Shown one piece after another: positions 44,164 to 53,755 of a DNA stretch of 64,000 nucleotides. The notes beneath the pieces were generated by a model. It was given only the letters and a program-made list of their open reading frames with translations, had not been told where the DNA came from and did no database searches. The stretch comes from Cognatiluteimonas weifangensis. GTDB taxonomy: Bacteria > Pseudomonadota > Gammaproteobacteria > Xanthomonadales > Xanthomonadaceae. Both the position numbers and the translations under genes were made by a program. The stretch spans positions 232,087 through 296,086 of the forward strand of contig NZ_QVPD01000004.1 of assembly GCF_003416885.1 (NCBI RefSeq), read 5' to 3'. The first letter of the stretch is position 1; each line of letters begins with the position of its first letter.

Positions 44164-45288
44164 TCAACCGCCGCGGTACAGGCGCGGGATACGGGCGTTG
44201 AGGCCGGTCAGGATCTCGTAAGGGATGGTGCCGGCCGCCTGCGCCACGGCTTCCACCGGGATCGCGGCATCGCCCTGGCGGCCGATCAGCACGACTTCGT
44301 CCTCGTTCCAGGCACTGTCCTGGCCGATGTCGACCATGAACTGGTCCATGCAGATGCGCCCGACGATGGGATGGCGGTGGCCCCGGATCAGCACCTCGCC
44401 GCGCGCGGACAGCGCCCGCGGATAGCCGTCGCCGTAGCCCAGGGGCACGGTGACCACGCGGGTGTCGTGCGCCGGCGCCCAGGTCGCGCCGTAACTGACC
44501 GGATGCCCGGCCTTGACCACCTTGAAGTACACCACCTGCGACACCAGCGACAGCGCCGGGCGCAGGTCCAGCGTGCGCTTTGATGCCGGGTCCGGCTGCA
44601 CGCCGTACAGCACGATGCCGGGGCGCACCATGTCCAGGTGCGTCTGCGGGAAATGCAGCACACCGCCGGAATTGGCCAGGTGCCGCAGCGGCATCGGCGC
44701 ACCGAGGCGTTCGAAGTGCGCGCAGGCCTCGGCGAAGCGCTGCACCTGCAGTGCGGTCATCTCCGATCCGGGATCGTCGGCGCAGGCCAGGTGCGAATAG
44801 ATGCCCTTGATCGTGCACCAGCGCGAGGCCACCGCCGCCGCGATGAACGGCCCGCAGGAATAGCTGTGCACGCCGATCCGCTCCATCCCGGTGTCGATCT
44901 TCAGGTGGACGGTCGCCTTGCGCCCCAGCGCCTGCGCGGCAGCCTCGACCTGGTGCAGCTTGTCCAGCGAGGACACGGTGACTTCCAGGTCGTGGGCGAT
45001 GAACTGCGCCACCTGCGGGCCGAAGATCCCGCCCAATACCAGGATCGGCACGGTGATGCCGGCCTGTCGCAGCGCGATGCCCTCCTCCAGGAACGCCACC
45101 CCGAGCTGCTCGACGCCCTGCGCCTGCAGGTGCCGCGCCACCGGCACCAGCCCGTGGCCGTAGGCATTGGCCTTGACGATCGCCATCACCGGCACCCGCA
45201 CGTGCGCACGGATCGCACGCAGGTTGTGCGCGATCGCATCGAGGTCGACCAGGATCCGGGTCGGGCGTTCGCTGGCGGGGGCGCTCAT
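44164..45288 (-). CDS. alr: Alanine racemase
   Basis: Alr converts L- to D-alanine for peptidoglycan. The 374-residue PLP enzyme has the Lys of the Schiff base at 39 (VMAIVKANAYGHG), HLKIDTGMERIGV, the catalytic Tyr in HPVSYGATW, and the C-terminal motif VGRICMDQFMVDIG with the beta domain. The frame is full length. It lies 281 bp downstream of dnaB with no gene in between, an order common in gamma-proteobacteria. The gene toward the right side of the cluster is dnaB on the same strand. Confidence 0.96.
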   Translation of the reverse strand: MSAPASERPTRILVDLDAIAHNLRAIRAHVRVPVMAIVKANAYGHGLVPVARHLQAQGVEQLGVAFLEEGIALRQAGITVPILVLGGIFGPQVAQFIAHDLEVTVSSLDKLHQVEAAAQALGRKATVHLKIDTGMERIGVHSYSCGPFIAAAVASRWCTIKGIYSHLACADDPGSEMTALQVQRFAEACAHFERLGAPMPLRHLANSGGVLHFPQTHLDMVRPGIVLYGVQPDPASKRTLDLRPALSLVSQVVYFKVVKAGHPVSYGATWAPAHDTRVVTVPLGYGDGYPRALSARGEVLIRGHRHPIVGRICMDQFMVDIGQDSAWNEDEVVLIGRQGDAAIPVEAVAQAAGTIPYEILTGLNARIPRLYRGG

Positions 45289-45569
45289 CGCATTAGTCTA
45301 GCGAGAGCATGAGGGGGAGTGCGCTCGTCCCGCCCTTCGCCCAAGTCGGGAGCGCCACGGTCGCGAAAGCCGTCGTGCTGGCCCGCGTCTGCGCGCGCAC
45401 TGCCGCGCGGCCTGGGCGAACGCCCGCCGCGACGCGTCGGACCGGCCCGACCCGTGCAGCGAATCGAGCCTGCGGCCGCGCGTCGCAGCCGGACGCGGAG
45501 CCCCCGCGGCGAGGTGCGCCCGGGCCGGCGCGGCGACCTACCCGAAGCCGGCTGCGCGGCCGACGCCGG

Positions 45570-46982
45570 CTACTCGAAGCTGCCGACCGCGTCGTGCGCC
45601 AGGTTGTCGAAGCGGGTGTATTCGCCGAAGAACTTGAGCTTGATCGCCCCGGTCGGGCCGTTGCGCTGCTTGCCGATGATGATCTCGGCCAGGCCCTTGT
45701 CCGGCGAGTTGTCCTTGTTGTAGTACTCGTCGCGGTAGATGAAGACGATCACGTCGGCGTCCTGCTCGATGGCGCCGGATTCGCGCAGGTCGGCCATCAT
45801 CGGGCGCTTGTCGGTGCGCGTCTCCAGCGAGCGGTTGAGCTGGCTCAGCGCGATCACCGGCACGTTGAGCTCCTTGGCCAGGCCCTTGAGCGAGCGCGAA
45901 ATTTCGGAGATTTCCGTCGCCCGGTTCTCGCTGTTGCCGGGCACCGCCATCAGCTGCAGGTAGTCGATGACGATCAGGCCGAGGCCGTGCTCCTTCTTGA
46001 TCCGGCGGGCCTTGGCACGCAGTTTTTCCGGCGACAGCGCCGGTTCGTCGTCGATGAAGATCTTGGCCTCGCGCAGCAGCCGGATCGCGCTGGTGACGCG
46101 GCTCCAGTCCTCGTCCTCCAGCTGTCCGGTGCGCAGGCGGGTGGCGTTGATGCGGCCGACCGAGGAGATCAGGCGCAGCGCCAGCTGGCTGGCCGACATT
46201 TCCATCGAGAAGATCGCCACCGGCTGCTTGGACTTCATCGCCGCGTACTCGGCCATGTTCAGCGCCAGCGTGGTCTTGCCCATCGACGGGCGCGCGGCCA
46301 GGATCAGCAGGTCGGTCGGCTGCAGCCCGGCGGTCATCTCGTCGAACTCGGTGTAGCCGGTGGGCAGGCCGGTGACGCTGCCGCCGCTCTCGTAGCGCTT
46401 CTGCAGCACGTCGAAAGCCTCGGCCAGCGCGCTGTGCACGGAGACGTAGTCCATCCGCCCCTTGGCGCTGTGCTCGGCGATCGCCAGCACGCTGGACTCG
46501 GCGGCGTCGAGGATCTCGCGGGTCTCGCGGCCGTCGGGCTGGAAGCCGTCGTTGACGATCCCGGTACCGACCTCGATCAGCTGCCGCAGCACCGCCTTGT
46601 CGCGCACGATCTCGGCGTAGGCGGCGATGTTGGCGGCCGAGGGCGTGGTGCTGGCCAGTTCCACCAGGTAGGCGCCGCCGGCGACCTGCTCGGCCTGGCC
46701 CATCGATTCGAACCATTCGCCCAGGGTGACCGCGTCGTAGGGGCGGTTCTTTTCCGCCAGCTCGCGGATGGCGCGGTAGATCAGCTGGTGGTCGCGGCGG
46801 TAGAAGTCGCTGTCGGTCAGGATGTCGGCGACCCGGTCGAACGCATCGGGCGCCAGCATCAGCCCGCCCAGCACCGCCTGCTCGGCCTCCACCGACTGCG
46901 GCGGCACCCGCAGCTGCTCGATGCGGTTGTCGCCCCGCCCGTGCAACGGCGGCTCGGTGCGAAAGCCCTGGCGTGCGCTCAT
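45570..46982 (-). CDS. dnaB: Replicative DNA helicase DnaB
   Basis: DnaB is the hexameric helicase that unwinds DNA ahead of the replication fork. The 470-residue protein has the N-terminal primase-interacting domain (PPQSVEAEQAVLGGLML), Walker A in LAARPSMGKTTLALNM, and the RecA-like core motifs IFSMEMSASQLALRL, LGLIVIDYLQLM and LSQLNRSLETR. No intein interrupts it. The start at 46982 (MSARQGFRTEPP) is preceded by GGGGGAG about 10 nt away. It faces the repeat-rich gap before rplI. Confidence 0.97.
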   Translation of the reverse strand: MSARQGFRTEPPLHGRGDNRIEQLRVPPQSVEAEQAVLGGLMLAPDAFDRVADILTDSDFYRRDHQLIYRAIRELAEKNRPYDAVTLGEWFESMGQAEQVAGGAYLVELASTTPSAANIAAYAEIVRDKAVLRQLIEVGTGIVNDGFQPDGRETREILDAAESSVLAIAEHSAKGRMDYVSVHSALAEAFDVLQKRYESGGSVTGLPTGYTEFDEMTAGLQPTDLLILAARPSMGKTTLALNMAEYAAMKSKQPVAIFSMEMSASQLALRLISSVGRINATRLRTGQLEDEDWSRVTSAIRLLREAKIFIDDEPALSPEKLRAKARRIKKEHGLGLIVIDYLQLMAVPGNSENRATEISEISRSLKGLAKELNVPVIALSQLNRSLETRTDKRPMMADLRESGAIEQDADVIVFIYRDEYYNKDNSPDKGLAEIIIGKQRNGPTGAIKLKFFGEYTRFDNLAHDAVGSFE

Positions 46983-47157
46983 CAAACTGGTGACTCCCCC
47001 GGGCGGGCCGTCGTCGCGGCCCTGTTGTTGTCGTCCTGCGGTCGTCATCCTAGTCGCGCCACCGCGCAAGCGTTGCAGACAACTCTGTGGATAACCGGTG
47101 GGAATCGCACACCTTGCGACTGGTTCATCGCGTTCCTGCAGATCCTGCGCGGAGAAA

Positions 47158-47245
47158 CCCGGGCCAAGGCAGGACACGCCACAAACACATCCATGTGGGC
47201 CTGGCGGCGACATCCATGTCGCCGGCACTCCTGCCTTGACCCGGG
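47158..47245. repeat. Nested palindromic element, first copy
   Basis: Outer arms of 17 nt (47158-47174 and 47229-47245, one mismatch) enclose an inner perfect palindrome at 47206-47223, GGCGACAT-CC-ATGTCGCC. The sequence between the left arm and the inner palindrome, starting ACACGCCACAAACAC, is homologous to the second copy. It lies in the gap between dnaB and rplI. Confidence 0.85.
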
Positions 47246-47381
47246 CGTTCCCCCGCACGGGTATCGCAAGCGTGCATCTCCACACTTTTTTTGTGCGGAA
47301 ACCTCTGCGGGGAAGCCGGCGGTCCTGCCTCTACGGGGTGCGTCGTAAACCCCCCCTTCAAGCGTGGAAGCTTCTGCGAGG

Positions 47382-47491
47382 GGAAGCCGGCGGCCCGGCC
47401 TGTGCGGGACACGCCGTGAATACGTCCCTGTAGGCTCCTCGGCGGCATCCATGCCGCCGACGGTCCCGCACAGGCCGGGCCACCGGCTTCC
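47382..47491. repeat. Nested palindromic element, second copy
   Basis: Outer arms of 29 nt (47382-47410 and 47463-47491) differ at one position. They enclose an inner palindrome at 47441-47458, GGCGGCAT-CC-ATGCCGCC. The linker ACACGCCGTGAATACG is related to that of the first copy. A solitary partial left arm lies near 47309. Such size and symmetry suggest a REP- or MITE-like mobile hairpin family. Confidence 0.85.
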
Positions 47492-47585
47492 AAGCAAGTA
47501 AGTTGGCGCTTGCAGAAAAAACTAGCCGAAGCGGCGAGCCTCCACGCTCGCCAAGTCGCCGTCCGGCGGGCTGGGGGTGCGGAGA

Positions 47586-47770
47586 GTGGACCATGGATGG
47601 TCCACGACCCGACTTAAAGACAGGAGGTCGTCAGGAGGGCGCAGCACCCCCAGCCCGTCGGGCGGCGACTCCGTCCGAAGCCGAAGATGCCCGAACGACT
47701 CGACTTACAGAAGATCGTCGGGAGGGCACAGCATCCCCGCCCACCGTGCGGTGACTCCAGCCGAAACCGA
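47586..47770. repeat. Dispersed repeat copies (family of the right-end array)
   Basis: GTGGACCAT-GG-ATGGTCCAC (47586-47605) is a perfect palindrome. It is followed by a unit beginning GACTTAAAGACAGGAGGTCG and ending CGACTCCGTCCGAAGCCGAA. A degraded second unit (GACTTACAGAAGATCGTCGG to GTGACTCCAGCCGAA) follows. Both match, in reverse orientation, the units at 63649-64000. No coding function is apparent, although the frames stay open because of high GC. Confidence 0.8.
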
Positions 47771-47800
47771 TCCGCACGGTCGGGGGCAGAACCAGAAACA

Positions 47801-47827
47801 GGACGGGCGCCACATGGGCGCCCGTCC
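47801..47827 (-). terminator. Rho-independent terminator of rpsF-rpsR-rplI
   Basis: A perfect 11-bp stem (GGACGGGCGCC / GGCGCCCGTCC) with a 5-nt loop starts 24 nt after the rplI stop. On the minus strand it is followed by TGTTTCTGGTTCTG, a weak U-rich tail. Confidence 0.75.
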
Positions 47828-47850
47828 GGGGTCTTGCGGTACGACGACGG

Positions 47851-48303
47851 TTACGCGGCTTCGGCCTCGACCACGACCTTGACCGGCACCGTGACGTCGG
47901 CATGCAGGTGCACGACGACTTCGTTTTCGCCGACATTGCGGATCGCGCCCTCGCCCATCACCACTTCCGACTTCTCGACCGGCATGCCGAGCTTGGTCAG
48001 CGCCTCGGCGATCTCACGCGGGCCGACCGAACCGTACAGCTTGCCCTCGGTGGAGGCATTGGCGTAGATGGTGACGCTGGCGCCCTCGAGCTTGGCGCGG
48101 CGGGCCTCGGCGTCGCCCAGCAGCGCCTGCGCCTTGGCCTCGTACTCGGCGCGCTTGGCCTCGAACTCGGCGATGTTGGCGGCAGTGGCCGGCACCGCCT
48201 TGCCCTGCGGCACCAGGAAGTTGCGGCCGTAGCCGGGCTTGACGTTGACCTTGTCGCCCAGGCCGCCGAGGTTGGTCACTTTCTGCAGCAGGATCAGTTC
48301 CAT
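47851..48303 (-). CDS. rplI: 50S ribosomal protein L9
   Basis: L9 binds 23S rRNA at the base of the L1 stalk. The 150-residue protein has the N-terminal domain signature [21 protein letters not shown] followed by [16 protein letters not shown] long Ala/Glu-rich connecting helix (about 43-75) and a C-terminal domain follow. It is the last gene of rpsF-rpsR-rplI. The rpsR-rplI gap is about 100 bp. Length and motifs are normal. Confidence 0.98.
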   Translation of the reverse strand: MELILLQKVTNLGGLGDKVNVKPGYGRNFLVPQGKAVPATAANIAEFEAKRAEYEAKAQALLGDAEARRAKLEGASVTIYANASTEGKLYGSVGPREIAEALTKLGMPVEKSEVVMGEGAIRNVGENEVVVHLHADVTVPVKVVVEAEAA

Positions 48304-48406
48304 GGCATTGCTCCGTATTCGTTAGCGGCGCCGCACGGGCGCCGCAACTGTTGGCTGTCCGAATGGACGGTGTGGTGGCGCGACCCGCCGGTGCGGCGGG
48401 ACCGGG

Positions 48407-48637
48407 TCACACGTTGTGGTTGTCGGTGTAGGGGATCAGCGCCAGGAAACGCGCGCGCTTGACCGCGGTAGCCAGCTGGCGCTGGTAGCGCGACTTGGTG
48501 CCGGTGATGCGGCTCGGCACGATCTTGCCGTTCTCGCTGATGTTCTGGCGCAGGGTGTTGAGATCCTTGTAATCGATCTCCTTGACGCCCTCGGCGGTGA
48601 ACTTGCAGAACTTGCGGCGGCGGAAGAACTTGGACAT
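48407..48637 (-). CDS. rpsR: 30S ribosomal protein S18
   Basis: S18 pairs with S6 on the platform of the small subunit. The 76-residue protein has the family pattern [20 protein letters not shown], then [19 protein letters not shown] and [20 protein letters not shown]. Length is as in E. coli (75). It follows rpsF after 26 bp in the same operon. Confidence 0.98.
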   Translation of the reverse strand: MSKFFRRRKFCKFTAEGVKEIDYKDLNTLRQNISENGKIVPSRITGTKSRYQRQLATAVKRARFLALIPYTDNHNV

Positions 48638-48663
48638 GGGATGCGGCTCCTAGAGGACGATGG

Positions 48664-49089
48664 TCAGGCGGCTTCGGCGGCGTCGTCGGCGGCTTCGGCA
48701 GTGCCGTTGGCGCTCTCGTCTTCGTCGCGGCGGCGGCGCTCGCTGCGCTCGGGCTTGTCGTTCTTCTCGTCCTTGTTCTTCATGATCAGGGACTGCTCGG
48801 TGACCGCCTCGTCGCGACGGATCACCAGATGGCGCAGCACCGCGTCGTTGAAACGGAAGCCGTCGACCAGCTCATTGAGCACGGTCTGGTCGGTCTCGAT
48901 GTTCAGCAGCACGTAGTGGGCCTTGACCAGGTTGTCGATCGGATAGGCCAGCTGGCGGCGGCCCCAGTCCTCGAGGCGGTGGATCTTGCCGTTGCCGCCT
49001 TCGATCAGCGTCTTGTAACGCTCGATCATCGCCGGCACCTGCTCGCTCTGGTCCGGGTGGACCAGGAACACGATTTCGTAATGACGCAT
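48664..49089 (-). CDS. rpsF: 30S ribosomal protein S6
   Basis: S6 binds S18 and the central domain of 16S rRNA. The 141-residue protein has [48 protein letters not shown] and an unstructured acidic/Ala tail (about 100-141: [19 protein letters not shown]), longer than average but usual for this family branch. AAGGA stands 7 nt before the ATG at 49089. A bulged hairpin in the leader (49111-49134) may take part in feedback by S6/S18, which is an inference. Confidence 0.98.
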   Translation of the reverse strand: MRHYEIVFLVHPDQSEQVPAMIERYKTLIEGGNGKIHRLEDWGRRQLAYPIDNLVKAHYVLLNIETDQTVLNELVDGFRFNDAVLRHLVIRRDEAVTEQSLIMKNKDEKNDKPERSERRRRDEDESANGTAEAADDAAEAA

Positions 49090-49416
49090 GTGGGTTTCCT
49101 TGTGGATGCGGCCCGGGATCGCGCGGATCCGGGCCCGGCAGCCCCCCGTCGGCCGGGGCGGACGCGGTGGGGCAAGGGCTCCCCGGCAGGGACGCCGGGA
49201 AGCCGGAAATTATGGCAGGTTCAAGGACTTGTGGGCAAGGCGGCGACCGTCGCCCGGCACCGTCGCACGCAAGCCAGCGGCCCGGTCGCGGGCAATGGCC
49301 TGCCGCGAACGGCGCGCCGGCACCCGCCGGCATTGGATCCACCCGGGACCTGGGCGCCCCGCCTTGGGATTGTCATCCCGCGAAAACGGGGATGACGGCA
49401 ACCGTCCCGGACCTGC
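49090..49416. other. Non-coding gap between rpsF and the Fe-S carrier gene
   Basis: I see no gene in these 327 bp. They hold a bulged stem at 49111-49134 (GCCCGGGATC against GATCCGGGC), 22 nt upstream of rpsF. A second short hairpin near 49371-49395 (GTCATCCC...GGGATGAC) resembles a common Xanthomonad intergenic repeat. The rpsF promoter should be here. Confidence 0.6.
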
Positions 49417-49758
49417 CTAGGCGGCGCGCCCGGGGTCGGTGGTGAACGACTCGCCGCAGCCGCAGGCGGCGGCGACATTGGGGTTGTCGAACACGAACTG
49501 CTCGTTCAGCCCGCTCTTGAGGAAATCGATCCGGGTGCCGTCGACCTGCGCCAGGCTGTCGGCGTCGACGTAGATGCGCACGCCGTCCTGCTCGAACACG
49601 GTGTCGCCGGGGCGTTGCTCGCGGGCCAGGTCGGCCAGGTAGCCCCAGCCCGAGCAGCCGCTGCGCTGGACGCCGAACCGGAACCCCAGGGCCTGCGGCG
49701 TCTCGGCCAGGAAACCACGGATGCGTTGCAGGGCGGCGGGAGCGAGTTGGATGGCCAT
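49417..49758 (-). CDS. A-type iron-sulfur carrier (IscA/ErpA family)
   Basis: A-type carriers deliver Fe-S clusters to apo-enzymes. The 113-residue protein has the three conserved cysteines at 35 (QRSGCSGWGY), 99 and 101 (AAACGCGESF), the same numbering as E. coli IscA. It is outside an isc or suf operon, so it may serve as ErpA- or IscA-like; I leave the symbol open. The start at 49758 (MAIQLAPAALQRI) is the only ATG that fits. It is divergent from asnS across about 130 bp. Confidence 0.92.
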   Translation of the reverse strand: MAIQLAPAALQRIRGFLAETPQALGFRFGVQRSGCSGWGYLADLAREQRPGDTVFEQDGVRIYVDADSLAQVDGTRIDFLKSGLNEQFVFDNPNVAAACGCGESFTTDPGRAA

Positions 49759-49887
49759 GCGCCCATTATAAATGGGTTGCGCCGTCGCGGGTCCGGCGCC
49801 CCGCGCCGACGCCGGGAGTCGCGGCTGCCGCCACCGGCACAGTAAACTGCCGGGTTCATGGAGCAGACAGCACGGCGGTATCCAGTC

Positions 49888-51288
<1,401 letters not shown>

Positions 51289-51291
51289 GCG

Positions 51292-51630
51292 ATGCATCCG
51301 GAATTCGCCAGCGTCGACATCGTGATGTTCTTCGCCCTGCTGTTCGTGGCGATGGCCATCGCCGGCGCGACCGCCTTCGTGATCTTCTGGCCGCTGGCGC
51401 TGGTGCACATCCGCGACCGGCATCCGGCAGTCAAGGCGCTGCTCGGCGAAGGCGCGTTCCTGAAACCCGCAGCGCTGTGGTGGCTGCTGCGCGGCGGCTA
51501 CCGCACTACCCCGGACCCCGGCCTCAGCGGCCTGGCGACGCCGGCGCGGATCGCGCTGTCGGTGATCCTGCTGGGGCTGACGCTGGCCGCGCTGCTGTGG
51601 CTGTACTCGCTGGCGCTGGCCGCGGCATGA
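51292..51630 (+). CDS. Small two-helix membrane protein, unknown function
   Basis: A 112-residue protein with two long hydrophobic helices, at about 12-37 (MFFALLFVAMAIAGATAFVI) and about 86-110 (ALSVILLGLTLAALLWLYSL), with a basic, Gly-containing loop between them. I recognise no family. It starts 3 nt after the asnS stop and its own stop overlaps the next start as ATGA, which supports it as a real, translationally coupled gene. Confidence 0.75.
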   Translation: MHPEFASVDIVMFFALLFVAMAIAGATAFVIFWPLALVHIRDRHPAVKALLGEGAFLKPAALWWLLRGGYRTTPDPGLSGLATPARIALSVILLGLTLAALLWLYSLALAAA

Positions 51631-51935
51631 GCACGCCCGCCGACGGGCAATGGTGGCTGGCGACCCTGGGCCGCAACCTGGTGTGGGCGCGGCTGCGGGT
51701 GCGCGAGGCCGGCACCGCCGAAGTCCTCGACAGCGACGGCAACACCCTGACCTACGACAGCGAGGACACCGCCCGCGCCGCGCTGCTGGACGCGGACTTC
51801 GTCGCCTTCGACGGCCTCGACGCCGACGACGCCCTGGCCCGCGGCTTCGACCTCCACGCCGTCCAGCCGCCGCAGGCAGACAGCGACGAGGCACTGCGGC
51901 CGCTGATGTTCCGCAAGCTCGACGCCCGGGCCTGA
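51627..51935 (+). CDS. Small acidic protein, unknown function
   Basis: A 102-residue acidic soluble protein (WWLATLGRNLVWARLRVREA, TLTYDSEDTARAALLDADFV) with an Asp/Ala-rich middle. It resembles small uncharacterised proteins encoded with membrane partners in Xanthomonads, but I recognise no domain. The ATG overlaps the previous stop (ATGA), and the next gene starts 6 nt after its stop. These overlaps are the main support for translation. Confidence 0.7.
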   Translation: MSTPADGQWWLATLGRNLVWARLRVREAGTAEVLDSDGNTLTYDSEDTARAALLDADFVAFDGLDADDALARGFDLHAVQPPQADSDEALRPLMFRKLDARA

Positions 51936-51940
51936 GTGCC

Positions 51941-52573
51941 ATGTACCTGCCACGCGCCTTCGCCGAAACGGACCTGACGCAGCTCGACCGCCTGCTGCAG
52001 GCCGATCCGTTCATCACCCTGGTCTCGATGGATGCGGACGGCGCGCCCATTGCCAGCCAGTTGCCGGTGCTCTATCGCCGCGACGGCGACGACATCCTGA
52101 TCGAGGGGCACTGGGCGCGGGCCAACCCGCAGTCGCGGCACCAGGGCGAAGCCCTGCTGCTCGTGCACGGCCCGCACGCCTACGTCTCCCCGGCCTGGTA
52201 TCCGGACAAGGAAGCCGAGGCCCGGGTCCCGACCTGGAACTACGCATCGGCGCAATTGCGCGGAAGCCTCGAGCGTTTCGAGGATGAAGTCTCGCTGGCC
52301 GACCTGGTTTCGCGCCTGAGCGACCGGTTCGAAGCGCAGGTCGGCAGCGACTGGCATTTCGAGCCGCAGCGCGAGGACCACCGCGTGCAGCTGCGCGGCA
52401 TCGTCGGCTTCCGCTTCGTGCCGCGCCGGGTCGATCTCAAGTTCAAGCTCAGCCAGAACCACCCCGCCGCCAACCGCGAATCGGTGATTGCGCACCTGCA
52501 GGGCCAGGCGCGCGAACCCAGTCGCAGCCTCGCCACGCTGATGCGCGAACGCGACGCCCGGCCCGGAGACTGA
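51941..52573 (+). CDS. PaiB-like FMN-binding negative transcriptional regulator
   Basis: A 210-residue protein of the PaiB/FMN-binding split-barrel family: MYLPRAFAETDLTQLDRLL, PIASQLPVLYRRDGDDILI, EGHWARANPQSRHQGEALLL, HAYVSPAWYPDKE, VPTWNYASAQLRG and ALRGIVGFRF-type strands. The Bacillus PaiB protein is linked to repression of sporulation and degradative enzyme genes; the target here is unknown and an enzymatic FMN role is possible. It is the last gene of the asnS group, with the SDR start 1 nt after its stop. Confidence 0.88.
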   Translation: MYLPRAFAETDLTQLDRLLQADPFITLVSMDADGAPIASQLPVLYRRDGDDILIEGHWARANPQSRHQGEALLLVHGPHAYVSPAWYPDKEAEARVPTWNYASAQLRGSLERFEDEVSLADLVSRLSDRFEAQVGSDWHFEPQREDHRVQLRGIVGFRFVPRRVDLKFKLSQNHPAANRESVIAHLQGQAREPSRSLATLMRERDARPGD

Positions 52574-52574
52574 C

Positions 52575-53360
52575 ATGGACCTCGCCCTCGATGGCAGACA
52601 CGCCCTGGTCTGCGGCGGTTCCGACGGCATCGGCCGCGCCGCCGCGCACGAGCTGGCCCTGCTCGGTGCCGACGTCACCGTGCTCGCGCGCCGCGCCGAG
52701 GCCCTGCAGGACGTCGTCGCCGCCCTGCCCCGCCGCGACGCGCAGCAGCACGGCTGGATCGCCGCGGACATGGCGCAGACCGACGCCCTGCGCGCGCAGG
52801 CGCAGGCGCTGGCCGCGGGCAAGCCGGTCCAGATCCTGGTCAACAACACCGGCGGCCCGCCCGGCGGCCCGGCGCACAGCGCCGAGGTCGCGGCGTTCCT
52901 CGACGCGTTCCACCGCCACCTGGTCGCCAACCACACGCTCGTGCAGGCATTGCTGCCGGGCATGCGCGCGGCCAACTGGGGCCGGATCGTCAACGTGATC
53001 TCGACTTCGGTGAAGGAGCCGATCCCCAACCTCGGCGTCTCCAACACCATCCGCGGCGCGGTCGCCAGCTGGGCCAAGACCCTGGCGCGCGAACTGGCGC
53101 CCTTCGGCATCACCGTCAACAACGTGCTGCCCGGCTACACGCAGACCGCGCGCATCGCGCAGATCGTCGCCGAGCGCGCGCGCAGCAGCGGGCAGCCCGA
53201 GGAAGCCATCCTCGCCGGCATGCGCCAGGCGGTGCCGGCCGGGCGTTTCGCGCAGCCGGCGGAAATCGGCGGCGCGATCGCGTTCCTGTGCTCGCCGGCG
53301 GCGGCCTACGTCAACGGCATCAACCTGCCGGTGGACGGCGGGCGCACGCTGTCGCTCTGA
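52575..53360 (+). CDS. SDR oxidoreductase lacking the canonical YxxxK site
   Basis: A 261-residue short-chain dehydrogenase/reductase-like protein. The dinucleotide site reads ALVCGGSDGIGRAAAHEL and NNTGG replaces NNAG. The usual catalytic Ser-Tyr-Lys is not seen: after IVNVISTSVKEPIPNLGV comes SNTIRGAVASWAKTLAREL, with Ser and Arg where Tyr and Lys would be. A subset of SDRs shares this VKEPIPNLGxSN pattern. Such genes occur beside kynurenine-degradation genes in relatives, so a role there is possible. It may have little or no redox activity. Confidence 0.85.
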   Translation: MDLALDGRHALVCGGSDGIGRAAAHELALLGADVTVLARRAEALQDVVAALPRRDAQQHGWIAADMAQTDALRAQAQALAAGKPVQILVNNTGGPPGGPAHSAEVAAFLDAFHRHLVANHTLVQALLPGMRAANWGRIVNVISTSVKEPIPNLGVSNTIRGAVASWAKTLARELAPFGITVNNVLPGYTQTARIAQIVAERARSSGQPEEAILAGMRQAVPAGRFAQPAEIGGAIAFLCSPAAAYVNGINLPVDGGRTLSL

Positions 53361-53755
53361 GCGCGGCGGCGGCCCCCAGACGGGCCGACGCCGTGCCCCG
53401 ACCGGCTCGTCGCCCCGCCCCGCCGCGCGACGCGGCGGACCACACCCCGGCGGGCCGCACCCTCCCCGCTTGAGCCGCGCCAGGCGCAGGCCGCCCGCCA
53501 ACCGACGCCCGCCGCCGCGCCCATCGCCGCGTCCATCGGCGTGTCCGCCGCCGGCGCATGCGGCCCGGACAAGGCGCAGCGCGGCGCGCGCCGCGCAACG
53601 CCCTGTCCCGCCGCCGCGCCTTTGTCCGTCCTACCCAGGGAGGGCGCAGGGGGGTCGCCTCCGGGCTCACGACCCCCGGGCGCTGCCGCCCCCGGCCGCG
53701 TCGGCATTGCGTCCGCGCGCCGCAGCCACGCCCGCCCGCTTGCGAGGACGCCATC
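53361..53755. other. Non-coding gap between the SDR and sulfotransferase genes
   Basis: No gene is seen in these 395 bp of very GC-rich sequence. A hairpin at about 53649-53677 (GGGGGGTCG against CGACCCCC, 12-nt loop) may end SDR transcription. Open frames here are composition artefacts. Confidence 0.55.

Noticed and set aside
40511..44221. 1236-codon open frame opposite the GGDEF-EAL gene
   Set aside because: Same reason: Gln/Arg/His-rich antisense shadow of a real gene with clear GGDEF and EAL motifs.
47046..47850. Small proteins predicted in both strands of the dnaB-rplI gap
   Set aside because: The frames lie across palindromes and dispersed repeats and differ between copies. They have no ribosome-binding sites or family patterns.
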